Source: Apostichopus japonicus
Taxonomy: Eukaryota > Echinodermata > Holothuroidea > Aspidochirotida > Stichopodidae
Reading direction: 5' to 3'
Assembly (NCBI RefSeq): GCF_037975245.1
Contig: NC_092569.1
Location: forward strand, 3,597,501-3,661,500
Length of the DNA: 64,000 nt
Positions 12,481 through 24,636 of the stretch are shown one piece after another. The notes beneath the pieces were generated by a model that was not told where the DNA came from, made no database searches, and worked only from the letters and a program-made list of their open reading frames with translations. The position numbers were made by a program, and so were the translations under genes. Position 1 is the first letter of the stretch. Each line of letters opens with the position of its first letter.

Positions 12481-14010
12481 GGGTATTTTGTAAGGTCCTA
12501 TTTATTGTTTATTGTTCATCAAAAACTATCAAAAACAGAAATTTTCTTGTACGCTGCGCGGCAACCTATGGTGGCGCTCCGCTTTGATAGTAATTCGCCC
12601 ACATCCCCCCCCCCCACCCCCCGGTCAGAAAATACTGGGTACGCGCATGATGAAAAGTTGCTGCGCACCACACTCCAGGCAAAATTGTCTCCCATCCCCC
12701 AATATTTGAAACAAATCGCCGCCCCTGTCGGAGGGGCAGGGGCAGGGGCTGGTTAAGCCGGGAAGGCTTTAGACCATCCTTTGACGTTGCACCCACCCTC
12801 TTAAACTTCTACATACCATTTTTTGCACATTTTGACTTACACACACATGGTACGTAGCCATTGCATAGCAAAAAAAGAGGCTACATGTATAAATCCTCTC
12901 ACACGTGTGTATTAGAAGAGGAACGGGGAAGAGTCGCCCGAGTACATTGGTTATTCCTGCAAAATTCACAGAGTAAAAAAAACGGCTCTCTGGATTTGAC
13001 AGTTCGCTGAGATTCTGCGAGTTTGTCATGTCAGTCAGCCTGTGAAATACCTGATCGAGCCGTGTGTCTCCTACAGGTTAATTAGACAATAGCATTTTCA
13101 AGAAACTAATGTAGAGGATTACAAGCAGCACACATAATTTGGAAGCTTTAAATGGGTAATGGAAACTACTTAGGAAAAAATAATGGGAGGTTCCCCCAAA
13201 CCTGGCAAACCCTCACTGCCGGGAAGTACCCTTACGCTAAGAAAATAAAGAAAAAGTTTCCGGTGACTGGGCTGTTCCCCAGAGGAGGACAATTCCTCTG
13301 GGGTTTGACTCACAAGTCCTCTAGCCACCGGGTTCCTAAGCAATGGGCCCCATCTCGATCTCTGCCAGGGCTGAAGCCTCCTCCGAATTTAAAAACAAAA
13401 CCGTAATGGATCTAGGGAACTTTTTAAATTGTTTTCTGCGTAGGTTATATGAACTAAGTATTTAAGCAAGCGGTCATAGAATTAGGGGATTAAGAAGGAG
13501 GGTGTTTTTAAGGATATTTGGTTTGAAATAATTAGTTGGTAAAGAGTTTGCTGCAATGAGCTTACTGGTGGCGATGAAACTGGGAGTTTTGAAAAGATTA
13601 ATGATACTTTAGTCCTCGGTCGAATCATTAGAATCAGGGTACTTAAAGATTACAAGCTTAGATTTATTTGGACTAGTTTTCACTCGCCATTTTCTACACC
13701 AGGAGCTTAGGATTGTTCGCGGAGGATCTTTGAAGCGTACTGATGCATAGGGCGGAAATTCTTTTAATTGTATGCCAAATGCCACCAGCGTTAGTTTGTA
13801 GTAATCTCTCTTTTCAATTCAGCAGCTGTCAAAATGGAACAATATCAACCCACGAATTAAGATGAATGATTATATAAGTCTGTCATTCAGAAGTTGTTGC
13901 GTATTCGTTGTTATGGTGACTTAGGTATGCTATTGAAGATTGAATATTCATAGTGTGCTGCGGCCGAAATAACGTGATTTCATAGTGTTGTCAAACCTCA
14001 AGTAATTCAA

Positions 14011-14400
14011 TCCGGCAAATAGCTAAGTGGATGAAAGGGTGAACTACAACCTGAATGTTCCGAGTTCGATTACCACACGATGGAGTTCTTTTGGCATTAA
14101 TCATCTTTTACTCGGGTTAGCATCTTTAAGTATTATTTCTGACTCTGCTTTATCAGCGCTCAGGAGTTTGACGCAGTTGTCAAGGCATAAACCTGCGGAT
14201 TTCTGTTAAAACGCGTTAGGGTTCGAGACCAGCTCGGTGCAGTGATGTTCCGACAGGGTGCAAAAAAGGTGTGGCTTAAGGCCCCATGCCAGCGCCTTCC
14301 TTTACGTCTCGCACCCGGAGAATACCCATAGTGGGACCGGTCGACCTTGAACGGCCAGAAGCGAGCTAGGTGGCTTTCGGTGGCACATGCCTCTTGAGGC
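14011..14400 (+). mobile_element. SINE-like segment with polymerase III boxes
   Basis: An A-box-like TAGCTAAGTGG (14020-14030) and a B-box-like GAGTTCGATTA (14062-14072) are about 31 bp apart, as in tRNA-derived SINE heads. A second B-box-like GGGTTCGAGACC lies near 14219. The body continues through GC-richer sequence to an arm (14321-14362) of an inverted repeat. Full limits and family are unknown; two overlapping SINE fragments are possible. Confidence 0.45.
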
Positions 14401-14554
14401 ATGTGTGCAGCCCATAATGACCATTGAATGCGTGGCCCTGCGTCGGTAGTATTCTCTTGTTTATTTTTTATTTTTCATTTTTTCATTTTTTTTTTAAACT
14501 TTATTTTAACGGCTTCTGGCCGTTCTAAGGTCGACCGGTCTCACTATGGGTATT
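14321..14554. repeat. Inverted repeat pair, about 42 bp arms
   Basis: 14321-14362 and 14512-14554 are inverted copies with one base difference and one indel. Both include GACCGGTCGACCTT and GGCCAGAAGC. The spacer of about 150 bp contains a T-rich run (14461-14498). The likely cause is two opposite insertions of the same repeat family, or a hairpin-forming element. Confidence 0.8.
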
Positions 14555-14933
14555 TATTTTAAGAGGATAGCTCGTTTAGCAATAGCTAATCTTCCACGAT
14601 CTTCCCTCTAATAAGACATATAATAATGTAAAATGTATGAACATTTAATAAGTCATAAGTACAAAATTAAAAAAAAAAAATATGATGTAACCTAACTGGT
14701 TAATAAAATAGTTAAAACGTGTAACAGAGTAAAGAAAATTAAGAAATTTGGTAAAAATAAAAGTGAAGTAGACCTAAACTTTATCAGATACTCAGGCGTT
14801 TACAATGGTTAAGATTTCTTGCTGATTTTACTCTTTGATCTAGTTTGTCCCAATCTTTTGCGGCTATACATGAAAAATGTGTGCAGCACATAATGTCCAC
14901 TGAATGTGTGACCCTTCGTGGTAATATTCTTTT
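14401..14933 (+). repeat. Diverged direct repeat pair
   Basis: 14401-14458 and 14878-14933 share ATGTGTGCAGC, CATAATG, TGAATG and TATTCT blocks in the same order, at roughly 80% identity by eye. They flank the right arm of the inverted repeat and precede the reverse-transcriptase fragment. They are probably pieces of one interspersed repeat family. Confidence 0.65.
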
Positions 14934-14984
14934 ATTACGGAGAAAAAAGATAAAAAAGGATTCTTCCCATTGGGGTACTGATAA

Positions 14985-15146
14985 CCTTATATAATATTCC
15001 TTTTCCTCCCTTTTATTACATATTGTACCTGTTTGGGGTATGCTGCTTCTACCCTCACAAATAACATTCATTTTATTCAGAAAAGAATTGTTCGTTCCAT
15101 GGCCAACGCACCATCTAACCCCATTTTCAAAAAATCCCGTATCTCA
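14985..15146 (+). pseudogene. Non-LTR retrotransposon reverse-transcriptase fragment
   Basis: After a stop at 14982-14984 the frame reads through YCTCLGYAASTLTNNIHFIQ, then KRIVRSMANAPSNPIFKKSRI. This pattern (YC..xWG.a...L..I..lQKr.vR.i.......PlFkk..I) is typical of the end of the reverse-transcriptase domain in Jockey/CR1-type LINEs. Only about 50 residues survive: there is no catalytic YADD box, no start and no 3' end. The usual Trp before Gly is Leu here. The satellite junction truncates it on the right. Assignment is by remembered pattern, not a database search. Confidence 0.65.
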
Positions 15147-15180
15147 GATTGGCGGCTTTGCGGCTCAGATTTGCGGCTTT

Positions 15181-15298
15181 TTATGATTTTGCTCGATTTT
15201 GGCCAAAATCACGACTTTTTTAATTCTTCCCAAAATTGTACCTGCGGTGTGTGGCGCCCTTTTGATTCCTTTCCAGGTGATAAAAGTAGTATAAACAG
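15181..15298 (-). repeat. Inverted satellite fragment at array border
   Basis: This 118-bp piece is the reverse complement of the satellite from CTGTTTATAC to AAAATCATAA. It abuts the first plus-oriented monomer at 15298/15299, forming a head-to-head junction. Its outer limit falls at the same satellite position where the left outlying copy stops (12480), so both breaks probably came from one rearrangement. Confidence 0.92.
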
Positions 15299-18200
15299 AT
15301 ATGATAAGACGTCAAGATATGGTTTATTAATATCATTTTTCCAACAAAATATGACTGTTTATACTACTTTTATCACCTGTAAAGGAATCAAAAGGGCGCC
15401 ACACACCGCAGGTACAATTTGGGGAAGAATTAAAAAAGTCGTGATTTTGGCCAAAATCGAGCAAAATCATAAGGGTATAGCCTTACAAAATTGCCAAATT
15501 TCGGCCAAAAATGAAAGTTCTCAAATTTCTTTCAGGATACTAATACGGATTCCCAGAACCCGAATAAACGCTTCTCTCGTGACAAAAGTGGAATTCGACG
15601 AAGTTTTAGTCATTTAAATTTGATATGATATAACGTCAAGATATGGTTTATTAATATCATTTTCCCACCAAAATATGACTGTTTATACTACTTTTATCAC
15701 CTGGAAAGGAATCAAAAGGGCGCCACACACCGCAGGTACAATTTGGGGAAGAATTAAAAAAGTCGTGATTTTGGCCAAAATCGAGCAAAATCATAAGGGT
15801 ATAGCCTTACAAAATTGCCAAATTTCGGCCAAAAATGAAAGTTCTCAAATTTCTCTCAGGATACTAATACGGATTCCCAGAACCCAAATAAACGCTTCTG
15901 TCGTGACAAAAGTGGAATTCGACGAAGTTTTAGTCATTTAAATTTGATATGATATGACGTCAAGATATGGTTTATTAATATCATTTTTCCACCAAAATAT
16001 GACTGTTTATACTACTTTTATCACCTGGAAAGGAATCAAAAGGGCGCCACACACCGCAGGTACAATTTGGGGAATAATTAAAAAAGTCGTGATTTTGGCC
16101 AAAATCGAGCAAAATCATAAGGGTATAGCCTTACAAAATTGCCAAATTTCGGCCAAAAATGAAAGTTTTCCAATTTCTCTCAGGGTACTAATACGGCTTC
16201 CCAGAACCCAAATAAACGCTTCTCTCGTGACAAAAGTGGAATTCGACGAAGTTTTAGTCATTTAAATTTGATATGATATGACGTCAAGATATGGTTTATT
16301 AATATCATTTTTCCACCAAAATATGACTGTTTATACTACTTTTATCACCCGGAAAGGAATCAAAAGGGCGCCACACACCGCAGGTACAATTTGGGGAATA
16401 ATTAAAAAAGTCGTGATTTTGGCCAAAATCGAGCAAAATCATAAGGGTATAGCCTTACAAAATTGCCAAATTTCGGCCAAAAATGAAAGTTTTCCAATTT
16501 CTCTCAGGGTACTAATACGGCTTCCCAGAACCCAAATAAACGCTTCTCTCGTGACAAAAGTGGAATTCGACGAAGTTTTAGTCATTTAAATTTGATATGA
16601 TATGACGTCAAGATATGGTTTATTAATATCATTTTTCCACCAAAATATGACTGTTTATACTACTTTTATCACCCGGAAAGGAATCAAAAGGGCGCCACAC
16701 ACCGCAGGTACAATTTGGGGAATAATTAAAAAAGTCGTGATTTTGGCCAAAATCGAGCAAAATCATAAGGGTATAGCCTTACAAAATTGCCAAATTTCGG
16801 CCAAAAATGAAAGTTCTCCAATTTCTCTCAGGGTACTAATACGGCTTCCCAGAACCCAAATAAACGCTTCTCTCGTGACAAAAGTGGAATTCGACGAAGT
16901 TTTAGTCATTTAAATTTGATATGATATGACGTCAAGATATGGTTTATTAATATCATTTTTCCACCAAAATATGACTGTTTATACTACTTTTATCACCTGG
17001 AAAGGAATCAAAAGGGCGCCACACACCGCAGGTACAATTTTGGGAAGAATTAAAAAAGTCGTGGTTTTGGCCAAAATCATAAGGGTATAGCCTTACAAAA
17101 TTGCCAAATTTCGGCCAAAAATGAAAGTTCTCAAATTTCTCTCAGGATACTAATACGGATTCCCAGAACCCAAATAAACGCTTCTCTCGTGACAAAAGTG
17201 GAATTCGACGAAGTTTTAGTCATTTAAATTTGATATGATATAACGTCAAGATATGGTTTATTAATATCATTTTCCCACCAAAATATGACTGTTTATACTA
17301 CTTTTATCACCTGGAAAGGAATCAAAAGGGCGCCACACACCGCAGGTACAATTTGGGGAAGAATTAAAAAAGTCGTGATTTTGGCCAAAATCGAGCAAAA
17401 TCATAAGGGTATAGCCGTACAAAATTGCCAAATTTCGGCCAAAAATGAAAGTTCTCAAATTGCTCTCAGGATACTTATACGGCTTCCCAGAACCCAAATA
17501 AACGCTTCTCTCGTGACAAAAGTGGAATTCGACGAAGTTTTAGTCATTTAACTTTGATATGATATGACGTCAAGATATGGTTTATTAATATCATTTTCCC
17601 ACCAAAATATGACTGTTTATACTACTTTTATCACCTGGAAAGGAATCAAAAGGGCGCCACACACCGCAGGTACAATTTGGGGAAGAATTAAAAAGTCGTG
17701 ATTTTGGCCAAAATCGAGCAAAATCATAAGGGTATAGCCTTACAAAATTGCCAAATTTCGGCCAAAAATGAAAGTTCTCAAATTTCTCTCAGGATTACTT
17801 ATACGGCTTCCCAGAACCCAAATAAACGCTTCTCTCGTGACAAAAGTGGAATTCGACGAAGTTTTAGTCATTTAAATTTGATATGATATGACGTCAAGAT
17901 ATGGTTTATTAATATCATTTTTCCACCAAAATATGACTGTTTATACTACTTTTATCACCTGGAAAGGAATCAAAAGGGCGCCACACACCGCAGGTACAAT
18001 TTGGGGAAGAATTAAAAAAGTCGTGATTTTGGCCAAAATCGAGCAAAATCATAAGGGTATAGCCTTACAAAATTGCCAAATTTCGGCCAAAAATGAAAGT
18101 TCTCAAATTTCTCTCAGGATTACTTATACGGCTTCCCAGAACCCAAATAAACGCTTCTCTCGTGACAAAAGTGGAATTCGACGAAGTTTTAGTCATTTAA

Positions 18201-20118
18201 ATTTGATATGATATGACGTCAAGATATGGTTTATTAATATCATTTTTCCACCAAAATATGACTGTTTATACTACTTTTATCACCTGGAAAGGAATCAAAA
18301 GGGCGCCACACACCGCAGGTACAATTTGGGGAAGAATTAAAAAAGTCGTGATTTTGGCCAAAATCATAAGGGTATAGCCTTACAAAATAGCCAAATTTCG
18401 GCCAAAAATGAAAGTTCTCAAATTTCTCTCAGGATACTAATACGGATTCCCAGAACCCAAATAAACGCTTCTCTCGTGACAAAAGTGGAATTCGACGAAG
18501 TTTTAGTCATTTAAATTTGATATGATATGACGTCAAGATATGGTTTATTAATATCATTTTTCCAACAAAATATGACTGTTTATACTACTTTTATCACCTG
18601 GAAAGGAATCAAAAGGGCGCCACACACCGCAGGTACAATTTGGGGAAGAATTAAAAAAAGTCGTGATTTTGGCCAAAATCGAGCAAAATCATAAGGGTAT
18701 AGCCGTACAAAATTGCCAAATTTCGGCCAAAAATGAAAGTTCTCCAATTTCTCTCAGGGTACTAATACGGCTTCCCAGAACCCAAATAAACGCTTCTCTC
18801 GTGACAAAAGTGGAATTCGACGAAGTTTTAGTCATTTAAATTTGATATGATATGACGTCAAGATATGGTTTATTAATATCATTTTTCCACCAAAATATGA
18901 CTGTTTATACTACTTTTATCACCTGGAAAGGAATCAAAAGGGCGCCACACACCGCAGGTACAATTTGGGGAAGAATTAAAAAAGTCGTGATTTTGGCCAA
19001 AATCATAAGGGTATAGCCTTACAAAATAGCCAAATTTCGGCCAAAAATGAAAGTTCTCAAATTTCTCTCAGGATACTAATACGGATTCCCAGAACCCAAA
19101 TAAACGCTTCTCTCGTGACAAAAGTGGAATTCGACGAAGTTTTAGTCATTTAAATTTGATATGATATGACGTCAAGATATGGTTTATTAATATCATTTTT
19201 CCAACAAAATATGACTGTTTATACTACTTTTATCACCTGGAAAGGAATCAAAAGGGCGCCACACACCGCAGGTACAATTTGGGGAAGAATTAAAAAAGTC
19301 GTGATTTTGGCCAAAATCATAAGGGTATAGCCTTACAAAATAGCCAAATTTCGGCCAAAAATGAAAGTTCTCAAATTTCTCTCAGGATACTAATACGGAT
19401 TCCCAGAACCCAAATAAACGCTTCTCTCGTGACAAAAGTGGAATTCGACGAAGTTTTAGTCATTTAAATTTGATATGATATGACGTCAAGATATGGTTTA
19501 TTAATATCATTTTTCCACCAAAATATGACTGTTTATACTACTTTTATCACCTGGAAAGGAATCAAAAGGGCGCCACACACCGCAGGTACAATTTGGGGAA
19601 GAATTAAAAAAGTCGTGATTTTGGCCAAAATCATAAGGGTATAGCCTTACAAAATAGCCAAATTTCGGCCAAAAATGAAAGTTCTCAAATTTCTCTCAGG
19701 ATACTAATACGGATTCCCAGAACCCAAATAAACGCTTCTCTCGTGACAAAAGTGGAATTCGACGAAGTTTTAGTCATTTAAATTTGATATGATATGACGT
19801 CAAGATATGGTTTATTAATATCATTTTTCCAACAAAATAGGACTGTTTATACTACTTTTATCACCTGGAAAGGAATCAAAAGGGCGCCACACACCGCAGG
19901 TACAATTTGGGGAAGAATTAAAAAAAGTCGTGATTTTGGCCAAAATCGAGCAAAATCATAAGGGTATAGCCGTACAAAATTGCCAAATTTCGGCCAAAAA
20001 TGAAAGTTCTCAAATTGCTCTCAGGATACTTATACGGCTTCCCAGAACCCAAATAAACGCTTCTCTCGTGACAAAAGTGGAATTCGACGAAGTTTTAGTC
20101 ATTTAAATTTGATATGAT

Positions 20119-23100
20119 ATGACGTCAAGATATGGTTTATTAATATCATTTTTCCAACAAAATATGACTGTTTATACTACTTTTATCACCTGGAAAGGAA
20201 TCAAAAGGGCGCCACACACCGCAGGTACAATTTTGGGAATAATTAAAAAAGTCGTGATTTTGGCCAAAATCGAGCAAAATCATAAGGGTATAGCCTTACA
20301 AAATTGCCAAATTTCGGCCAAAAATGAAAGTTCTCCAATTTCTCTCAGGGTACTAATACGGCTTCCCAGAACCCAAATAAACGCTTCTCTCGTGACAAAA
20401 GTGGAATTCGACGAAGTTTTAGTCATTTAAATTTGATATGATATGACGTCAAGATATGGTTTATTAATATCATTTTTCCAACAAAATATGACTGTTTATA
20501 CTACTTTTATCACCTGGAAAGGAATCAAAAGGGCGCCACACACCGCAGGTACAATTTGGGGAAGAATTAAAAAAGTCGTGATTTTGGCCAAAATCATAAG
20601 GGTATAGCCTTACAAAATAGCCAAATTTCGGCCAAAAATGAAAGTTCTCAAATTTCTCTCAGGATACTAATACGGATTCCCAGAACCCAAATAAACGCTT
20701 CTCTCGTGACAAAAGTGGAATTCGACGAAGTTTTAGTCATTTAAATTTGATATGATATGACGTCAAGATATGGTTTATTAATATCATTTTTCCAACAAAA
20801 TAGGACTGTTTATACTACTTTTATCACCTGGAAAGGAATCAAAAGGGCGCCACACACCGCAGGTACAATTTGGGGAAGAATTAAAAAAAGTCGTGATTTT
20901 GGCCAAAATCGAGCAAAATCATAAGGGTATAGCCGTACAAAATTGCCAAATTTCGGCCAAAAATGAAAGTTCTCAAATTGCTCTCAGGATACTTATACGG
21001 CTTCCCAGAACCCAAATAAACGCTTCTCTCGTGACAAAAGTGGAATTCGACGAAGTTTTAGTCATTTAAATTTGATATGATATGACGTCAAGATATGGTT
21101 TATTAATATCATTTTTCCAACAAAATATGACTGTTTATACTACTTTTATCACCTGGAAAGGAATCAAAAGGGCGCCACACACCGCAGGTACAATTTTGGG
21201 AATAATTAAAAAAGTCGTGATTTTGGCCAAAATCGAGCAAAATCATAAGGGTATAGCCTTACAAAATTGCCAAATTTCGGCCAAAAATGAAAGTTCTCCA
21301 ATTTCTCTCAGGGTACTAATACGGCTTCCCAGAACCCAAATAAACGCTTCTCTCGTGACAAAAGTGGAATTCGACGAAGTTTTAGTCATTTAAATTTGAT
21401 ATGATATGACGTCAAGATATGGTTTATTAATATCATTTTTCCAACAAAATATGACTGTTTATACTACTTTTATCACCTGGAAAGGAATCAAAAGGGCGCC
21501 ACACACCGCAGGTACAATTTGGGGAAGAATTAAAAAAGTCGTGATTTTGGCCAAAATCGAGCAAAATCATAAGGGTATAGCCTTACAAAATTGCCAAATT
21601 TCGGCCAAAAATGAAAGTTCTTGAATTTCTCTCAGGATACTTATACGGCTTCCCAGAACCCAAATAAACGCTTCTCTCGTGACAAAAGTGGAATTCGACG
21701 AAGTTTTAGTCATTTAAATTTGATATGATATGACGTCAAGATATGGTTTATTAATATCATTTTTCCAACAAAATATGACTGTTTATACTACTTTTATCAC
21801 CTGGAAAGGAATCAAAAGGGCGCCACACACCGCAGGTACAATTTGGGGAAGAATTAAAAAAAGTCGTGATTTTGGCCAAAATCGAGCAAAATCATAAGGG
21901 TATATATAGCCTTACAAAATTGCCAAATTTCGGCCAAAAATGAAAGTTCTCCAATTTCTCTCAGGGTACTAATACGGCTTCCCAGAACCCAAATAAACGC
22001 TTCTCTCGTGACAAAAGTGGAATTCGACGAAGTTTTAGTCATTTAAATTTGATATGATATGACGTCAAGATATGGTTTATTAATATCATTTTTCCACCAA
22101 AATATGACTGTTTATACTACTTTTATCACCTGGAAAGGAATCAAAAGGGCGCCACACACCGCAGGTACAATTTGGGGAAGAATTAAAAAAGTCGTGATTT
22201 TGGCCAAAATCATAAGGGTATAGCCTTACAAAATAGCCAAATTTCGGCCAAAAATGAAAGTTCTCAAATTTCTCTCAGGATACTAATACGGATTCCCAGA
22301 ACCCAAATAAACGCTTCTCTCGTGACAAAAGTGGAATTCGACGAAGTTTTAGTCATTTAAATTTGATATGATATGACGTCAAGATATGGTTTATTAATAT
22401 CATTTTTCCAACAAAATAGGACTGTTTATACTACTTTTATCACCTGGAAAGGAATCAAAAGGGCGCCACACACCGCAGGTACAATTTGGGGAAGAATTAA
22501 AAAAAGTCGTGATTTTGGCCAAAATCGAGCAAAATCATAAGGGTATAGCCGTACAAAATTGCCAAATTTCGGCCAAAAATGAAAGTTCTCAAATTGCTCT
22601 CAGGATACTTATACGGCTTCCCAGAACCCAAATAAACGCTTCTCTCGTGACAAAAGTGGAATTCGACGAAGTTTTAGTCATTTAAATTTGATATGATATG
22701 ACGTCAAGATATGGTTTATTAATATCATTTTTCCAACAAAATATGACTGTTTATACTACTTTTATCACCTGGAAAGGAATCAAAAGGGCGCCACACACCG
22801 CAGGTACAATTTTGGGAATAATTAAAAAAGTCGTGATTTTGGCCAAAATCGAGCAAAATCATAAGGGTATAGCCTTACAAAATTGCCAAATTTCGGCCAA
22901 AAATGAAAGTTCTCCAATTTCTCTCAGGGTACTAATACGGCTTCCCAGAACCCAAATAAACGCTTCTCTCGTGACAAAAGTGGAATTCGACGAAGTTTTA
23001 GTCATTTAAATTTGATATGATATGACGTCAAGATATGGTTTATTAATATCATTTTTCCAACAAAATATGACTGTTTATACTACTTTTATCACCTGGAAAG

Positions 23101-24636
23101 GAATCAAAAGGGCGCCACACACCGCAGGTACAATTTGGGGAAGAATTAAAAAAGTCGTGATTTTGGCCAAAATCATAAGGGTATAGCCTTACAAAATAGC
23201 CAAATTTCGGCCAAAAATGAAAGTTCTCAAATTTCTCTCAGGATACTAATACGGATTCCCAGAACCCAAATAAACGCTTCTCTCGTGACAAAAGTGGAAT
23301 TCGACGAAGTTTTAGTCATTTAAATTTGATATGATATGACGTCAAGATATGGTTTATTAATATCATTTTTCCAACAAAATAGGACTGTTTATACTACTTT
23401 TATCACCTGGAAAGGAATCAAAAGGGCGCCACACACCGCAGGTACAATTTGGGGAAGAATTAAAAAAAGTCGTGATTTTGGCCAAAATCGAGCAAAATCA
23501 TAAGGGTATAGCCGTACAAAATTGCCAAATTTCGGCCAAAAATGAAAGTTCTCAAATTGCTCTCAGGATACTTATACGGCTTCCCAGAACCCAAATAAAC
23601 GCTTCTCTCGTGACAAAAGTGGAATTCGACGAAGTTTTAGTCATTTAAATTTGATATGATATGACGTCAAGATATGGTTTATTAATATCATTTTTCCAAC
23701 AAAATATGACTGTTTATACTACTTTTATCACCTGGAAAGGAATCAAAAGGGCGCCACACACCGCAGGTACAATTTTGGGAATAATTAAAAAAGTCGTGAT
23801 TTTGGCCAAAATCGAGCAAAATCATAAGGGTATAGCCTTACAAAATTGCCAAATTTCGGCCAAAAATGAAAGTTCTCCAATTTCTCTCAGGGTACTAATA
23901 CGGCTTCCCAGAACCCAAATAAACGCTTCTCTCGTGACAAAAGTGGAATTCGACGAAGTTTTAGTCATTTAAATTTGATATGATATGACGTCAAGATATG
24001 GTTTATTAATATCATTTTTCCAACAAAATATGACTGTTTATACTACTTTTATCACCTGGAAAGGAATCAAAAGGGCGCCACACACCGCAGGTACAATTTG
24101 GGGAAGAATTAAAAAAGTCGTGATTTTGGCCAAAATCGAGCAAAATCATAAGGCTATAGCCTTACAAAATTGCCAAATTTCGGCCAAAAATGAAAGTTCT
24201 TGAATTTCTCTCAGGATACTTATACGGCTTCCCAGAACCCAAATAAACGCTTCTCTTGTGACAAAAGTGGAATTCGACGAAGTTTTAGTCATTTAAATTT
24301 GATATGATCTGACGTCAAGATATGGTTTATTAATATCATTTTTCCACCAAAATATGACTGTTTATACTACTTTTATCACCTGGAAAGGAATCAAAAGGGC
24401 GCCACACACCGCAGGTACAATTTTGGGAAGAATTAAAAAAGTCGTGATTTTGGCCAAAATCGAGCAAAATCATAAGGGTATATATAGCCTTACAAAATTG
24501 CCAAATTTCGGCCAAAAATGAAAGTTCTCCAATTTCTCTCAGGGTACTAATACGGCTTCCCAGAACCCAAATAAACGCTTCTCTCGTGACAAAAGTGGAA
24601 TTCGACGAAGTTTTAGTCATTTAAATTTGATATGAT
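20119..24636 (+). repeat. Higher-order duplication, 8-monomer (2579 bp) period
   Basis: Monomer lengths from 20119 run 324, 314, 325, 324, 324, 329, 314, 325. From 22698 they repeat as 324, 314, 325, 324, 324, 328, then diverge. Matching length variants and base markers (for example AAAATAGG in the 325-bp copies and TTCTTGAA at 21406 and 23985) show block duplication with an offset of 2579 bp. A 3-mer block (963 bp) is nested within it. Confidence 0.88.

Larger units (their letters stand above)
12481..15180. other. Non-satellite island bracketed by inverted satellite arms
   Basis: About 2700 bp of unrelated sequence lie between a plus-oriented 118-bp satellite segment (12363-12480) and its inverted counterpart (15181-15298). 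The island holds a C-rich tract (12604-12622), a 10-bp stem hairpin (CCCCAGAGGA at 13277 against 13294-13303), a SINE-like segment, a 42-bp inverted repeat pair, a direct-repeat pair and a reverse-transcriptase fragment. About 13,000-14,000 shows nothing recognisable. Confidence 0.7.

Noticed and set aside
13450-13740. Ribosomal RNA or mitochondrial insertion
   Set aside because: The texture hinted at rRNA, but I could not match any conserved small- or large-subunit segment on either strand.
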